Below the pieces are notes generated by a model. That model made no database searches and was not told the DNA's origin. It saw only the letters and a program-made list of their open reading frames with translations. This document shows positions 16,037 to 25,394 of a stretch of DNA of 49,702 nucleotides, piece after piece. The stretch's first letter is position 1. Every line of letters begins with the position of its first letter. A program made the position numbers and the translations under genes. Source of the stretch: Anaerolineales bacterium (GTDB taxonomy: Bacteria; Chloroflexota; Anaerolineae; Anaerolineales; UBA4823); assembly GCA_003105035.1 (NCBI GenBank), contig PQAL01000025.1, forward strand, positions 1-49,702, written 5' to 3'.

Positions 16037-17038
16037 ATGAAACCATTGATCCAAAAACTTGTTGAAACCCAGGGACCATCTGGATATGAAACCTCCATCC
16101 GTTCGGTCGTGCGGGCTGAAGTGGAGCCATTTGCTGATGAGGTGCGCGTGGATGCCCTGGGTAATTTGATCGCCCAGAAGGGCACCGCCAAGGCGGGTGG
16201 GCTAAAGATCATGCTGGCTGCCCACATCGACGAAATCGGGGTCATGGTCACTCAGGTGGATACCAATGGATTTGTCCGCTTCACCACCCTGGGCGGCGTG
16301 CGGGCTTACACGTGCGTGGGTGGCCGGGTGAGATTTTTAAATGGCGCAGCGGGCGTCATCCACATGGAACCCCTTGAAGATATGACCAGGGTGCCAACCT
16401 TCGAGCAGTTATATATCGATCTAGGTTGTTCCAGCCGTGACGAAACGCCGGTGCGCGTTGGTGACGTCGGGACGTTCGACCGCCCCTTCCTCGACCTGGG
16501 ACAGCGCTTGGTGGCAAAATCGATGGATGACCGGATTGGGGCAGCCGTCCTGATTGAAACCTTGCGCCAGCTTCGCGATACACCTCACCAGCTGTACTTT
16601 GTCTTTAGCACCCAGGAGGAAGTCGGCGTACGTGGAGCGACGGCCGCCGCCTATGGGCTGGACCCTGATCTTGGCCTGGCTGTCGATGTGACTGCTACCG
16701 GCGATACCCCTCGCCGCACGAAAGTGCGTATGGAGGTCAGCCTGGGCAAGGGACCGGCCATTAAAGTACGCGACGGTGGTATGCTCGCCGATCGGCGGGT
16801 GGTGGATTGGATGATTAAGGGCGCCGAAAAGCGGGGCTTGCCCTATCAGATGGAAATTTTGGAAGGAGGTTCCACCGATGCGCGCGCCATGCAGCTGGCT
16901 CGGGCGGGTGTGCCGGCCGGATGCCTGTCCATCCCCTGCCGATATGTGCACTCGCCGTCAGAGATGGTGGACTTCGCGGATGTCGAGAACGCTGTCAGGC
17001 TGCTGGTTGAGTTGCTCAGCCAGCCCGTGCAGCTGTAA
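16037..17038 (+). CDS. M42-family aminopeptidase, copy 3
   Basis: 333-aa M42 enzyme with a complete, standard site: H63/D65 in AAHIDEIG, D164 in SMDDRIG, E194/E195 in TQEEVGVRGA, D217 in AVDVTATGD, and H305 in RYVHSPSEM. This is the copy closest to the textbook family and probably a working leucyl/glutamyl-type aminopeptidase. The frame extends to a TTG at 16004, but ATG 16037 is preceded by AGGAG at 5 bases and gives the normal N-terminus. It is separated from copy 2 by about 100 bp that include the 12-bp repeats. Confidence 0.93.
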   Translation: MKPLIQKLVETQGPSGYETSIRSVVRAEVEPFADEVRVDALGNLIAQKGTAKAGGLKIMLAAHIDEIGVMVTQVDTNGFVRFTTLGGVRAYTCVGGRVRFLNGAAGVIHMEPLEDMTRVPTFEQLYIDLGCSSRDETPVRVGDVGTFDRPFLDLGQRLVAKSMDDRIGAAVLIETLRQLRDTPHQLYFVFSTQEEVGVRGATAAAYGLDPDLGLAVDVTATGDTPRRTKVRMEVSLGKGPAIKVRDGGMLADRRVVDWMIKGAEKRGLPYQMEILEGGSTDARAMQLARAGVPAGCLSIPCRYVHSPSEMVDFADVENAVRLLVELLSQPVQL

Positions 17039-17056
17039 GTTATTTTATTAACCTGA

Positions 17057-18397
17057 ATGAAGCTACATTATATTCGCTTCCTGGCTATGCTGGCGTTGGC
17101 AGCCCTGGTGGGCTGTACTGCCCTGCCCATCAGCCTGAGAGGTGGGCTCCAGGGTACTCAGGCGGATGGGGTGAGCACACCCACACCTGACCTGGGTTTT
17201 GAGACCGTGTATACACCCACGCCTTCTACTGCTTCGCCAGGCCAGACTGAGCCTTCCCCTGCCACTGGGACGACCTTGCGCCTGTGGGTACCGCCCGCAT
17301 TTGACCCGGCTGGGACCAGTCAACAAAGCAAGTTAATGAAGGATCGCCTGGATCAATTTACCAGCGAGAACCCGGAGGTAAAACTGGAGCTGCGGGTCAA
17401 AGACCTGGAGGGAGCAGGCGGAATGCTCGAATCCCTGGTAACGGCCAACGTGGCTGCGCCGCTCACCCTGCCCGATCTGGTCCTTCTGCCACGCCCCTTG
17501 CTCGAATCGGCCACGCTTAAAGGCTTGCTTAGCCCCTATGATGCTATGACAGATGTGATGGACACCGAAAGCTGGTATGAATATGCCCACCAGCTTGCCC
17601 GCGTCCAGTCTGGCACGTATTGCATCCCCTTTGCCGGTGACACGATATTGCTGGCTTACCATCCTTCCATGCGCGAAACCTCACCAGCCAGCCTGGAAGA
17701 TACCCTCGCGCTGGGTGAAGTATTCCTCTTTCCGGCTACAGATCCTCAAGCCGCCTTTACGCTCAATACTTATCTGGCGGATGGTGGTACTTTACAGGAT
17801 GATCAGGGCCGGCCCGTCGTGGATGAAACCGTCTTAACCAGTGTGCTCGATAATTACCAACGCCTCACTCAGGCTGGGGTTATGCCATACTGGTTGACCC
17901 AATTTTCCACCGATGAGCAGGTCTGGGAATCCTTCTTGAGTACCCCTTATCCCGCTGTGGCAACCTGGGCTTCATCTTACCTGAAGCATCTGCAAGCAGG
18001 GGAAGGTGATTTGGCCGTAGCTCCATTGCCCACCTTGGATGGTAGCCGCTTTAGCCTCGCCTCTGGTTGGTGCTGGGCACTGGCAGGCCAAAACGCCGAT
18101 AAACAGGTCCTGGCAGCCAAATTATCGGAGTATCTGGTGGACGAGAAATTCATGGGCGCCTTGACCTCTGCAGCTGGCTATCTGCCTCCCCGGAAGGATG
18201 CTTTGCAAAGCTGGCCGGACGTGGAGCTACGCCAGGTGATGGACACGATCTCTTCGTCTGCCCAGCTGCTTCCCCCGGTGGATCTGCTTGCGAGTATTGG
18301 CCCAGCCCTGGAACAGGCAGTGGTGGATATTTTGAAAGCTCAAACCGATCCGCAAACCGCCGCTGAAACCGCAGTGCGCCAGATCAACCAGCCATAA
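17057..18397 (+). CDS. ABC-type extracellular solute-binding lipoprotein (family 1)
   Basis: 446-aa surface lipoprotein: signal peptide with lipobox LVGC (Cys20), a Thr/Pro spacer (about 38-70), then a family-1 (maltose-binding-like) solute-binding fold starting TLRLWVPPAFDP and including FTSENPEVKLELR, FAGDTILLAYHPS and SAAGYLPPRKDAL. These proteins deliver sugars or similar solutes to an ABC importer, but no permease or ATPase gene is nearby, so the partner is elsewhere or the protein has another role. It starts 18 bp after the third M42 gene. The sequence just before the ATG has no clear ribosome site. Confidence 0.85.
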   Translation: MKLHYIRFLAMLALAALVGCTALPISLRGGLQGTQADGVSTPTPDLGFETVYTPTPSTASPGQTEPSPATGTTLRLWVPPAFDPAGTSQQSKLMKDRLDQFTSENPEVKLELRVKDLEGAGGMLESLVTANVAAPLTLPDLVLLPRPLLESATLKGLLSPYDAMTDVMDTESWYEYAHQLARVQSGTYCIPFAGDTILLAYHPSMRETSPASLEDTLALGEVFLFPATDPQAAFTLNTYLADGGTLQDDQGRPVVDETVLTSVLDNYQRLTQAGVMPYWLTQFSTDEQVWESFLSTPYPAVATWASSYLKHLQAGEGDLAVAPLPTLDGSRFSLASGWCWALAGQNADKQVLAAKLSEYLVDEKFMGALTSAAGYLPPRKDALQSWPDVELRQVMDTISSSAQLLPPVDLLASIGPALEQAVVDILKAQTDPQTAAETAVRQINQP

Positions 18398-18529
18398 AGA
18401 CTCAGGCTGGCCTAATCTGTGCAACTTGACGCATAGTTATTGCGATGTTATCATGCAGACCTATAGAGGTACATTCCTTTGAACCGTAGCTTCCGGTAAA
18501 ATCACCGGAGGCAACCTCGGAATATAAAA

Positions 18530-19759
18530 ATGCCAAAAGATCCATATCTCGACGAATTTCCAGCCGCCGAGGGTGAGGGGAAGTCGAAAGCGACCTCCTC
18601 AGGGAATAGAGAATCCAAAGAAAGCTGGTTAAACTTTATTGGGGGTAGATTGTCGCATGCTGGCCTGGGTGATACAGTTTATCGCCTGGGAACAGCCTTT
18701 TTAACCATTGCGATGATTCTGTTGGCAGTGGTGGGGATGCGCATTTTTTACCTGCATTTTCAAACAACGGACAGCATGCAACCGCAGCTGGCCGCCCAGG
18801 CAGCTGAAGCACCTACTCCAACACCCACAGCCGTGCCGGCTGTTCTGCCATCCTACACCAAAGAGTGGGCAGGGTTTGAACGCGGGATTTACCGCCTGGC
18901 CATGCTGCATACCACCATCCCATCCCGTCCCCGCACTGAGATTATCACCTACACCGTTCAGAAGGAAGATAATATCTTTAAAATTGCCGATATGTTCGGG
19001 CTAAAACCAGAGACCATCCTGTGGGGCAACCTATACACCCTGGCGGATAACCCTGAGCTGATCTATGAGGGCACGGTATTGAATATCATGCCCACTAATG
19101 GTACCTACCATCGCTGGTCAGCCGGTGAGGGCTTGAACGGTGTGGCGCACGGCTATAATGTCACCCCTGATGTGATCATCAGCTGGCCTGACAACCATCT
19201 TGACCCGGCGACGCTCGGTGATTACTCTAACCCGAACATCGAGGCGGGCACCATGCTCTTTGTGCCTGGAGGTACGCGCGACTTCGTCACCTGGAGCGCC
19301 CCGCGCATCTCGCGCAGCAACCCAGGTGTGGCCAAGATCCTTGGGCCGGGCTCATGTGGCACGATCGTGGATGGGGCGGTTGGCACGGGTGCATTCATCT
19401 GGCCGGCCAACAACCATAGCCTTTCGGGATATGATTACTCTCCTTCCACCAACCACTTTGGCATCGATATTGGTGGTGGGTTGGGTGACGCAATCTATGC
19501 TGCCGACAATGGCGTGGTGGTGTATGCTGGTTGGAATAACTGGGGTTACGGCAATGTGATCGTCATTGACCATGACGGCGGGTGGCAGACCCTGTATGCC
19601 CACCTCAGCTCACTGAACGTGGGCTGCGGCCAGAGCGTTTACCAGGGTGACGTGATCGGGGCCTTTGGTAGCACGGGCAATTCATCCGGTCCGCACCTGC
19701 ACTTTGAGATGCTCAACGAGAGCTACGGCAAGGTCAACCCCTGGAACTTCCTGCCATAA
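18530..19759 (+). CDS. LysM-domain M23 peptidase, membrane-anchored
   Basis: 409-aa cell-wall hydrolase. A cytoplasmic tail of about 50 residues and one membrane helix (about 52-75) are followed by a Thr/Pro linker, a LysM module (about 138-180, with YTVQKEDNIFKIADMFGLKPETI), a second LysM-like stretch, and a C-terminal M23/LytM zinc peptidase domain. The zinc motifs are HFGIDIG (HxxxD), TLYAHLS and GPHLHFE (HxH), so it should be active. The gene would cut peptide cross-links in peptidoglycan, or activate amidases if degenerate, which it is not. A good terminator follows at 19818. Confidence 0.92.
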   Translation: MPKDPYLDEFPAAEGEGKSKATSSGNRESKESWLNFIGGRLSHAGLGDTVYRLGTAFLTIAMILLAVVGMRIFYLHFQTTDSMQPQLAAQAAEAPTPTPTAVPAVLPSYTKEWAGFERGIYRLAMLHTTIPSRPRTEIITYTVQKEDNIFKIADMFGLKPETILWGNLYTLADNPELIYEGTVLNIMPTNGTYHRWSAGEGLNGVAHGYNVTPDVIISWPDNHLDPATLGDYSNPNIEAGTMLFVPGGTRDFVTWSAPRISRSNPGVAKILGPGSCGTIVDGAVGTGAFIWPANNHSLSGYDYSPSTNHFGIDIGGGLGDAIYAADNGVVVYAGWNNWGYGNVIVIDHDGGWQTLYAHLSSLNVGCGQSVYQGDVIGAFGSTGNSSGPHLHFEMLNESYGKVNPWNFLP

Positions 19760-19977
19760 ATCGATAAAGATTAACCACAACGGACTCAAAGGACCGCACG
19801 CAAGGCGTGCAGGTGACCACGAAGGAAATTGCAAACTTCCTTCGTGTTTTATTTACTTACGATATCTTCACTCAAAGAAACAAATTAAGTTTTCTACTTT
19901 CTTTCCTAATCATGGTTGGACGCTAAACGCGAATATTGACCAATCTGCGAAATTTATGTAATTCGTGTAATCTGTGG
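19760..19977. other. Intergenic region with dispersed-repeat-like sequence
   Basis: Holds a small hairpin (GCACGC/GCGTGC near 19797-19811), the terminator of the M23 gene, and near 19960-19980 an AATTCGTGTAATCTGTGGTC segment. Words of this kind recur in many bacterial genomes as short intergenic repeats of unknown role. No gene seen. Confidence 0.5.
19818..19852 (+). terminator. Terminator of the LysM/M23 gene
   Basis: Perfect 10-bp stem CACGAAGGAA/TTCCTTCGTG around a 9-base loop, followed on the plus strand by TTTTATTT. Confidence 0.85.
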
Positions 19978-20661
19978 TCACATCCCGTGCTGACGGGCGT
20001 GCTGGCGGTATTGGCAGTAGGCACACTTCTCGTTGGGTGGCGGAGGCTCAGGCAGCTCGAGCAGTGTGACGACCTGGTCGATAAAACTCAAGAAACCAGC
20101 CTCACGGTAGGGGATCTCCAGCCAGGTGGAGGTGAAATGGAAATTAATCTCTTCCGAGGTTTCATTAAACGTCGCATGGGGTGCTTCGATGAGCAGCCCC
20201 AACCGGGAGATTGGGCTCAGCCACAGTTTCTCGGGGGCGGGGTGCTCTAGCGCATAAGCGTAAGCGTGCAGCTGCCGGCTGTAGAAGGGAATTTGTGACG
20301 CTTTCGGTTCGGAGGTCTTAAAATCGACGACACCATAAGAGCCATCCTCAAAGCTAAGCATGGCATCCGTCTTCCCCCTCAGGAATACACTCAAGCTGTG
20401 GCCAGGCAGGCTGATGGGTTTAGACTCGACCCATTTCTCCGACACGCTGATGATCCCGGCTGGCATGGATGGATCGATCTCCGCCGCTGGGTGGCCGGCG
20501 AAGTGAGCTTTCATCAAGCGGTCGATGGCACCGAAGACGGCCGGGAAAGGGGCGGCAGGCCGGTTGATGCCGTGGATGTGTTTGAGGTAAAAGCAGCGTG
20601 GGCATTCATCCCACAGGAAGGTTAGCTCGGATGGGCTGAGTTTGATGGGTGTAGCAGGCAT
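19978..20661 (-). CDS. PD-(D/E)XK nuclease family protein with four-Cys motif
   Basis: 227-aa stand-alone RecB/Cas4-type nuclease fold. The core reads D99 (GKTDAML), D113 and K115 (VVDFKTS), then the QLHAYAYAL helix motif. Two cysteine pairs, C20/C23 (DECPRCFYL) and C213/C216 (CAYCQYR), bracket the domain as in AddB/Cas4-like iron-sulphur nucleases, though the CxxC/CxxC spacing differs from Cas4's one-plus-three layout. No cas gene or CRISPR array is visible. It starts 12 bp after hutI on the same strand and is probably co-transcribed with it. DNA repair or end-processing is a guess. Confidence 0.82.
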   Translation of the reverse strand: MPATPIKLSPSELTFLWDECPRCFYLKHIHGINRPAAPFPAVFGAIDRLMKAHFAGHPAAEIDPSMPAGIISVSEKWVESKPISLPGHSLSVFLRGKTDAMLSFEDGSYGVVDFKTSEPKASQIPFYSRQLHAYAYALEHPAPEKLWLSPISRLGLLIEAPHATFNETSEEINFHFTSTWLEIPYREAGFLSFIDQVVTLLELPEPPPPNEKCAYCQYRQHARQHGM

Positions 20662-20673
20662 AGGTTCCTCCCC

Positions 20674-21936
20674 TTAGGTCTGGCTGGTGAAATCGACGGG
20701 TGCGCCTCGTTTGATCACTGCCTTTACCAGGTTGGTGGCGAAGCGGTAACCCAGCTGGCGGTAATCGCTGACGTTCAGGATGATCAGGTCAGCCTGTTTG
20801 CCTGGCTCGATGGAGCCAATCATGTTCGCCCGGCCGATGGCGGCTGCAGCATTGAGCGTAGCGGCAACTATTGCCTGGGCTGGGGTCAGGCGCAGGTAGC
20901 GGCAGGCCAGGGCAATGGTGAACTGCATGTCGCCACCCCAGGCCGTGCCGGGGTTGAGGTCAGTTGCCAGGGCCAGCAGCCCGCCTGCTTCCAGGATCGC
21001 TCTGGCGGGGGTGTATTCCCGCTCGGCCAGCCCGAAGGGCGTGCAGGGCAGGGCTACTGCTACCGTGTTCGTTTGGGCCAGGGCGTTAATGTCTGCGGGC
21101 GAAGTTTTAACCAGGTGGTCAGCTGAGACGGCGCCTAATTCGGCCGCCAGGCTGGCACCTCCCAGGTTGTCGAACTCATCCGCGTGGATCTTGAGCGGAA
21201 ATCCTAAAAACCTGGCAGTCTCGAGAATTCGCCTCGATTGCGCCAGGCTGAATGCGCCCGTTTCGCAGAAGACGTCCACAAAGGGTAGGGGGCGGATCGG
21301 CAGGTGTGCCTGCCACCAGTGCTGCACGGCGGGGAGCATCTCGGAGCATAAGTAGGATGTGTAGCTGTCTTCGTTATCCTTATATTCAGGGGGGATGGCG
21401 TGCGCGCCCAGGAAGGTAGGCGCAAGCTCGAGTGGCCCTTCAGCGTCCAGGAGTAACAGGGCTTGCAGCATTCGTAACTCAGTCTCTGTCTGCAAGCCGT
21501 AACCGGTCTTGGCTTCGGCAGTCGTGGTGCCATGAGCGAGCATCTCACGGATGCGTGGGCGGGTCTGCTCAAGCAAGGTCTCAAGCGATGCCTCCCGGGT
21601 GATGCGCACAGTGGACAGGATGCCGCCACCTGCCGCCAGGATCTCCAGGTAGCTCTTTCCCTGCAGCCGCATCTCAAACTCGGCTGCACGGTCGCCCACC
21701 CACAGCAGGTGCGTGTGTGGGTCCACGAAGCCGGGCATTACCACCTGGCCTCCAGCACTCAGCGTTTCTTCCTGCGGGTAAGCCTGGCGTAAATCGCCGC
21801 TGGTGCCGACCGCCAAGATCTTGTTATCTCGGAAAAGCACCGCACCATCCGGGATGATCCCCAGGTTGCCGAGGTCAGCTCCGCGTTGGGGTGGACCGGC
21901 GATGGTGAGCAGTTGGGAGGCAGAGTGGAGCAGCAT
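20674..21936 (-). CDS. hutI: Imidazolonepropionase
   Basis: Hydrolyses imidazolone-5-propionate to formiminoglutamate in histidine breakdown; cytosolic zinc or iron amidohydrolase, 420 aa. Metal motif DPHTHLLW is followed by LAAGGGILSTV and TTAEAKTGYGL, then the His residues in LGAHAIPPEY and KIHADEFDNLGG, and D in ATDLNPGT. These are classic HutI segments. AAGGAGA precedes ATG 21936. No hutH, hutU or hutG is in the window, so the rest of the pathway must be elsewhere. The nuclease gene follows by 12 bp. Confidence 0.95.
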   Translation of the reverse strand: MLLHSASQLLTIAGPPQRGADLGNLGIIPDGAVLFRDNKILAVGTSGDLRQAYPQEETLSAGGQVVMPGFVDPHTHLLWVGDRAAEFEMRLQGKSYLEILAAGGGILSTVRITREASLETLLEQTRPRIREMLAHGTTTAEAKTGYGLQTETELRMLQALLLLDAEGPLELAPTFLGAHAIPPEYKDNEDSYTSYLCSEMLPAVQHWWQAHLPIRPLPFVDVFCETGAFSLAQSRRILETARFLGFPLKIHADEFDNLGGASLAAELGAVSADHLVKTSPADINALAQTNTVAVALPCTPFGLAEREYTPARAILEAGGLLALATDLNPGTAWGGDMQFTIALACRYLRLTPAQAIVAATLNAAAAIGRANMIGSIEPGKQADLIILNVSDYRQLGYRFATNLVKAVIKRGAPVDFTSQT

Positions 21937-22003
21937 GTTCGTCTCCTTAAATGAATAACGAGCGGATATGATCTTCCCGCTCGTTATTATAATGGCCTTC
22001 CTG

Positions 22004-22077
22004 TGGGCGGAATAGGACTCGAACCTACGGCCTTCGCGATGTCAACGCGATGCTCTAACCAACTGAGCTATCCGCCC
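22004..22077 (-). tRNA. tRNA-Val (anticodon GAC)
   Basis: Complete cloverleaf on the minus strand: 7-bp acceptor stem GGGCGGA/TCCGCCC, D arm GCTC/GAGC, anticodon stem TCGCG/CGCGA with loop TTGACAT (anticodon GAC), and T arm with TTCGAGT. The discriminator is A and the CCA end is not encoded. It lies just upstream of hutI, on the same strand. Confidence 0.96.
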
Positions 22078-22227
22078 GCGCAGGTTTGCATTATACCATA
22101 GCGAAGGTAAACCGCAAGTGAGGGGCATTGTCAGGCCGGTTGTGGCCTGTTGCTTTATCCAGGCAAAGTTGTCTAGCCATCCCATGGTGGATATGATTAA
22201 ATCGCCCAATTAATTAGCCACAGATTA

Positions 22228-22233
22228 TATAAT
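22228..22233 (+). promoter_or_regulatory. Candidate -10 box upstream of guaB
   Basis: TATAAT about 46 bases before the guaB ATG. The -35 region is not recognisable, so confidence is low. Confidence 0.3.
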
Positions 22234-22279
22234 ATGACCACAGCGTGCTTACCCGTCCCAATACCAAGGAGTTTTTCGC

Positions 22280-23758
22280 ATGAATGAAGAATTATTCAAT
22301 AAATTTGAAGCCCTAACCTTTGATGACGTGCTGATCGTCCCCGGCTACGCCGAAGTGTTGCCCGACCAGACGGATGTTAGTGGTCAGCTTACCCCCGGGA
22401 TACGCTTGAATATCCCCATCGTCTCCGCCGCCATGGACACGGTGACCGAGGCGCGCTTGGCGATTGCCCTGGCTCGTGAGGGAGGCATTGGCATTATCCA
22501 TCGCAACCAATCATCCCAGGAACAGGCAGCAGAGGTGGATAAGGTCAAACGCTCGCAGTCGGGGATGATTGTGGAGCCCATCATGCTGCATCCCACCGCC
22601 ACCCTGGGCCAGGCCGAGGAGATCATGTCCACCTACCACATCAGTGGGGTACCGATCGTAGACGAAGGCGGAACGCTGCTGGGCATCCTGACCAACCGGG
22701 ATGTGCGCTTCATTGAAGAGAAGGATTATGGCCTGCCTGTGGCGCAGTTCATGACGCCTCAGCCATTGGTGACTGCTCCGGTGGGGATCAGCCTGGAGGA
22801 TGCCAAGCAGTTGCTGCAAAAACATAAAATCGAAAAGCTGCCCCTGGTCAATGAGGCAGGTATTGTCAAGGGATTGATCACGGTCAAGGATATTCAAAAG
22901 GCACGTGATTTTCCGTATGCCGCCAAAGACTCTCAGGGCAGGCTGCTGGTTGGGGCTGCGGTGGGGGTGGGAGCTGACCTGGAGGAGCGGGTGCAGCAGC
23001 TGGTGAAAGAAGAGGTGGACGTGTTGGTGGTCGATACCGCCCATGGGCACTCGGCCGGGGTCATCCGGGCCATCCAGCGCATCCATCACAACTGGCCCGA
23101 CCTGCCGGTCGTCGCCGGGAACGTGGTCACCGCTGACGGAGTGGAAGCCCTGGTCAAAGCCGGGGCAAACGCCATCAAGGTTGGCGTGGGGGCCGGCTCA
23201 ATCTGTACCACGCGCGTCATCTCAGGCGCAGGAATGCCTCAGGTTTCGGCTATTTATGAGTGTGCCCAGGCTGCGAAGAAATCAGGCATACCGCTCATTG
23301 CCGATGGGGGCATCAAGTACAGTGGAGATATAGTCAAGGCAGTTGTGGCCGGCGCTGACCTGGTTATGCTGGGCAGCTTGCTGGCCGGCTTGGATGAATC
23401 ACCCGGTGAGGTGGTACTGTTCGAAGGTCGCCGCTTCAAAGAATACCGGGGTATGGGCAGCCTGGCGGCCATGCAGGGCTATGGCAAGGATCGTTACAGC
23501 AGTGCCCTGGGTGGCAGCGGCAAGCTGGTGCCGGAAGGTATTGAAGGGCGGGTGCCGTATAAGGGCAACGTCCACGATTATATTTACCAGCTGGTGGGCG
23601 GCTTGCGTTCAGGGATGGGGTATGCCGGCGCAACCACGCTGGAGGAGTTGCGCACGAAGGTCAAGCTGGTGCGCATCACCAATGCCGGCCTCATCGAGAG
23701 CCATCCGCATGATGTGATCATCACAAGGGAAGCACCCAATTACCAGCTGAACCAGTAG
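22280..23758 (+). CDS. guaB: Inosine-5'-monophosphate dehydrogenase
   Basis: Oxidises IMP to XMP with NAD, the committed step to guanine nucleotides; cytosolic tetramer, 492 aa. Order: start of the barrel with FDDVLIVP, two CBS domains at about 95-205 ([27 protein letters not shown]), then the catalytic loop [11 protein letters not shown] with C309 and the [12 protein letters not shown] and [10 protein letters not shown] segments. AGGAG lies 8 bases before ATG 22280. It is read divergently from tRNA-Val and hutI. Confidence 0.98.
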   Translation: MNEELFNKFEALTFDDVLIVPGYAEVLPDQTDVSGQLTPGIRLNIPIVSAAMDTVTEARLAIALAREGGIGIIHRNQSSQEQAAEVDKVKRSQSGMIVEPIMLHPTATLGQAEEIMSTYHISGVPIVDEGGTLLGILTNRDVRFIEEKDYGLPVAQFMTPQPLVTAPVGISLEDAKQLLQKHKIEKLPLVNEAGIVKGLITVKDIQKARDFPYAAKDSQGRLLVGAAVGVGADLEERVQQLVKEEVDVLVVDTAHGHSAGVIRAIQRIHHNWPDLPVVAGNVVTADGVEALVKAGANAIKVGVGAGSICTTRVISGAGMPQVSAIYECAQAAKKSGIPLIADGGIKYSGDIVKAVVAGADLVMLGSLLAGLDESPGEVVLFEGRRFKEYRGMGSLAAMQGYGKDRYSSALGGSGKLVPEGIEGRVPYKGNVHDYIYQLVGGLRSGMGYAGATTLEELRTKVKLVRITNAGLIESHPHDVIITREAPNYQLNQ

Positions 23759-23809
23759 TATCCGGGTATTTTAGTCTGCCTGTCTTATATGCCTGGATTG
23801 TTCAGCGCT

Positions 23810-23843
23810 TTGCAGTCTTGGAGCTTTGTGGTTAAATTGCCGG
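23810..23843 (+). promoter_or_regulatory. Candidate promoter immediately before the glycosylase ATG
   Basis: TTGCAG (23810-23815), a 16-base spacer and TTAAAT (23832-23837) are followed by ATG after only 6 bases. Transcription would start at or next to the start codon, giving a leaderless message; no ribosome site is visible. Confidence 0.4.
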
Positions 23844-24434
23844 ATGACCTCTGCTGAGCGCCTGGACTGCCATTTTTTTAACCGCCCTACCTTGCAGGTG
23901 GCACGCGAGCTTCTCGGCACTCGCCTGGTACGCCTGGAGAATGGCGAAAGGACTGCCGGTATCATCGTTGAGACGGAAGCTTACCGGGGCGAGGAAGACC
24001 TGGGCTGCCACGCTCATGTGGGTCTAACTCCCCGTACCCGCGTCCTGTATGGTCCGCCGGGGCGGACTTATGTCTACTTCACCTATGGCCACTACTGGAT
24101 GCTTAATTTTGTGGCAGAGCGTGAAGGTTTTCCGGCGGCTGTGCTCATCCGCGGCATCGTGCCCACCGTGGGTCTGGAGCGAATTTCTGCTCGCCGGGCA
24201 GGGCGACCGCCTGAGCATTGGACAGACGGCCCCGGCAAGCTCTGCCTGGCCCTGGCGATTGGCCGGCCGCAGAACGATCAGGACCTGTGTGCCCCTAAGG
24301 CGGAAATTTTTGTTGAATATGCTGAAACCTTCCCCGATGCGAGCGTGACGATTGGCCCGCGCGTGGGTTTATATAGTGTACCGGAGCCCTGGAAGAGCAT
24401 CCCCTGGCGCTTCCAGGCTCATTATCAGCCTTAG
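23844..24434 (+). CDS. 3-methyladenine DNA glycosylase (AAG/MPG family)
   Basis: Removes alkylated purines from DNA in base-excision repair; 196 aa, typical bacterial AAG length. Landmarks are ARELLGTRLVR, the catalytic-Glu segment IIVETEAYRGEED, RTRVLYGPPGRTYVYFTYG and the late DGPGKLCLALAI (normally GPGKL). A TTG at 23826 would add six residues; ATG 23844 gives the usual N-terminus. It stands 85 bp after guaB and 46 bp before etfB. Confidence 0.93.
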   Translation: MTSAERLDCHFFNRPTLQVARELLGTRLVRLENGERTAGIIVETEAYRGEEDLGCHAHVGLTPRTRVLYGPPGRTYVYFTYGHYWMLNFVAEREGFPAAVLIRGIVPTVGLERISARRAGRPPEHWTDGPGKLCLALAIGRPQNDQDLCAPKAEIFVEYAETFPDASVTIGPRVGLYSVPEPWKSIPWRFQAHYQP

Positions 24435-24480
24435 AATAATTTTGTTTTTTACTGGTGTATCCAAGCCAAAGGAGCCATGA

Positions 24481-25386
24481 ATGCCTCAAAATCGAATCTA
24501 TCATAGCGTGGTGCTGGTCAAGCAGGTGCCAGACACGCATAACGTGACTGGCGAAGTGATGACCGCTGAAGGCACCATGAACCGCAGCGCCTTGCCAGCC
24601 ATTTTCAATCCTGAAGACCTGAACGCCCTGGAAATGGCTCTCAGCCTGCGGGAGCAGCATGGCGGCAGTGTCACCGTCCTGACCATGGGGCCTATGCAGG
24701 CCGCGGATATCCTGCGTGAAGCCCTCTTCCGGGGTGCCGACCGGGTGGTGCTGCTCTCCGACCGAAAATTTGCCGGCGCAGATACCCAGGCTACCTCCTA
24801 CACCCTGAAGTGCGCCGTTGAAAAGCTTGGCAGTTATGACCTGGTATTTTGTGGCCGGCAGGCTATCGATGGCGATACCGCCCAGGTAGGCCCCCAGGTG
24901 GCTGAAAAGCTGGGTGTACCACAGATCACCTACGCCGAAGCCGTGCTGGACCTGCAGGGCGATGAGATCATCGTCCGCCGGGCATTCGACCTGGGCACCG
25001 AGCTGGTGAGCTGCCAGCTACCCTGCCTGCTCACCGTGGTTACCACCGCCAACCGTCCACGCCCGGCTTCGGCGCGCAAACGCATCACATACAAGCTCGC
25101 CGCGGTTCCGGGTGAATACACCAAGCTGCTCAAGAAATGGGGCGAGTTCGCCGATGAGCAAGCCCTGGCTGATTATCTGGCACAGCGTAAGCTCAATATT
25201 GAAGTCTGGACAGCCGCCGACCTGCAGGTTGACGAAGCTCAGCTTGGTTTGGCTGGCTCACCCACTCAGGTCTATAAGGTCAACTATGTTGTCCTGGAAG
25301 CCACCGACAGCAAGGATGTCTTGCCGACTGCGGAGGGGATCCAGGGCCTGATCGCTGAGCTGGTCCAGGAATACATGGTGGGGTGA
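24481..25386 (+). CDS. etfB: Electron transfer flavoprotein, beta subunit
   Basis: Forms a heterodimer with EtfA that carries electrons from acyl-CoA dehydrogenases; binds AMP and shares FAD. 301 aa, somewhat longer than the usual 250-260. N-terminal VVLVKQVPDT, the NPEDLNALEMALSL segment and the family region DLVFCGRQAIDGDTAQVGPQ are all present, and the C-terminus carries extra length after WTAADLQVDEAQLG. GGAG lies 6 bases before ATG 24481. First gene of a run etfB-etfA-acyl-CoA dehydrogenase-fabI-bactofilin with gaps of 8-18 bp. Confidence 0.95.
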   Translation: MPQNRIYHSVVLVKQVPDTHNVTGEVMTAEGTMNRSALPAIFNPEDLNALEMALSLREQHGGSVTVLTMGPMQAADILREALFRGADRVVLLSDRKFAGADTQATSYTLKCAVEKLGSYDLVFCGRQAIDGDTAQVGPQVAEKLGVPQITYAEAVLDLQGDEIIVRRAFDLGTELVSCQLPCLLTVVTTANRPRPASARKRITYKLAAVPGEYTKLLKKWGEFADEQALADYLAQRKLNIEVWTAADLQVDEAQLGLAGSPTQVYKVNYVVLEATDSKDVLPTAEGIQGLIAELVQEYMVG

Positions 25387-25394
25387 GGTGAGAT

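Noticed and set aside
19978-20661. Cas4 of a CRISPR system
   Set aside because: No repeat array or other cas gene nearby, and the cysteine layout differs from Cas4.
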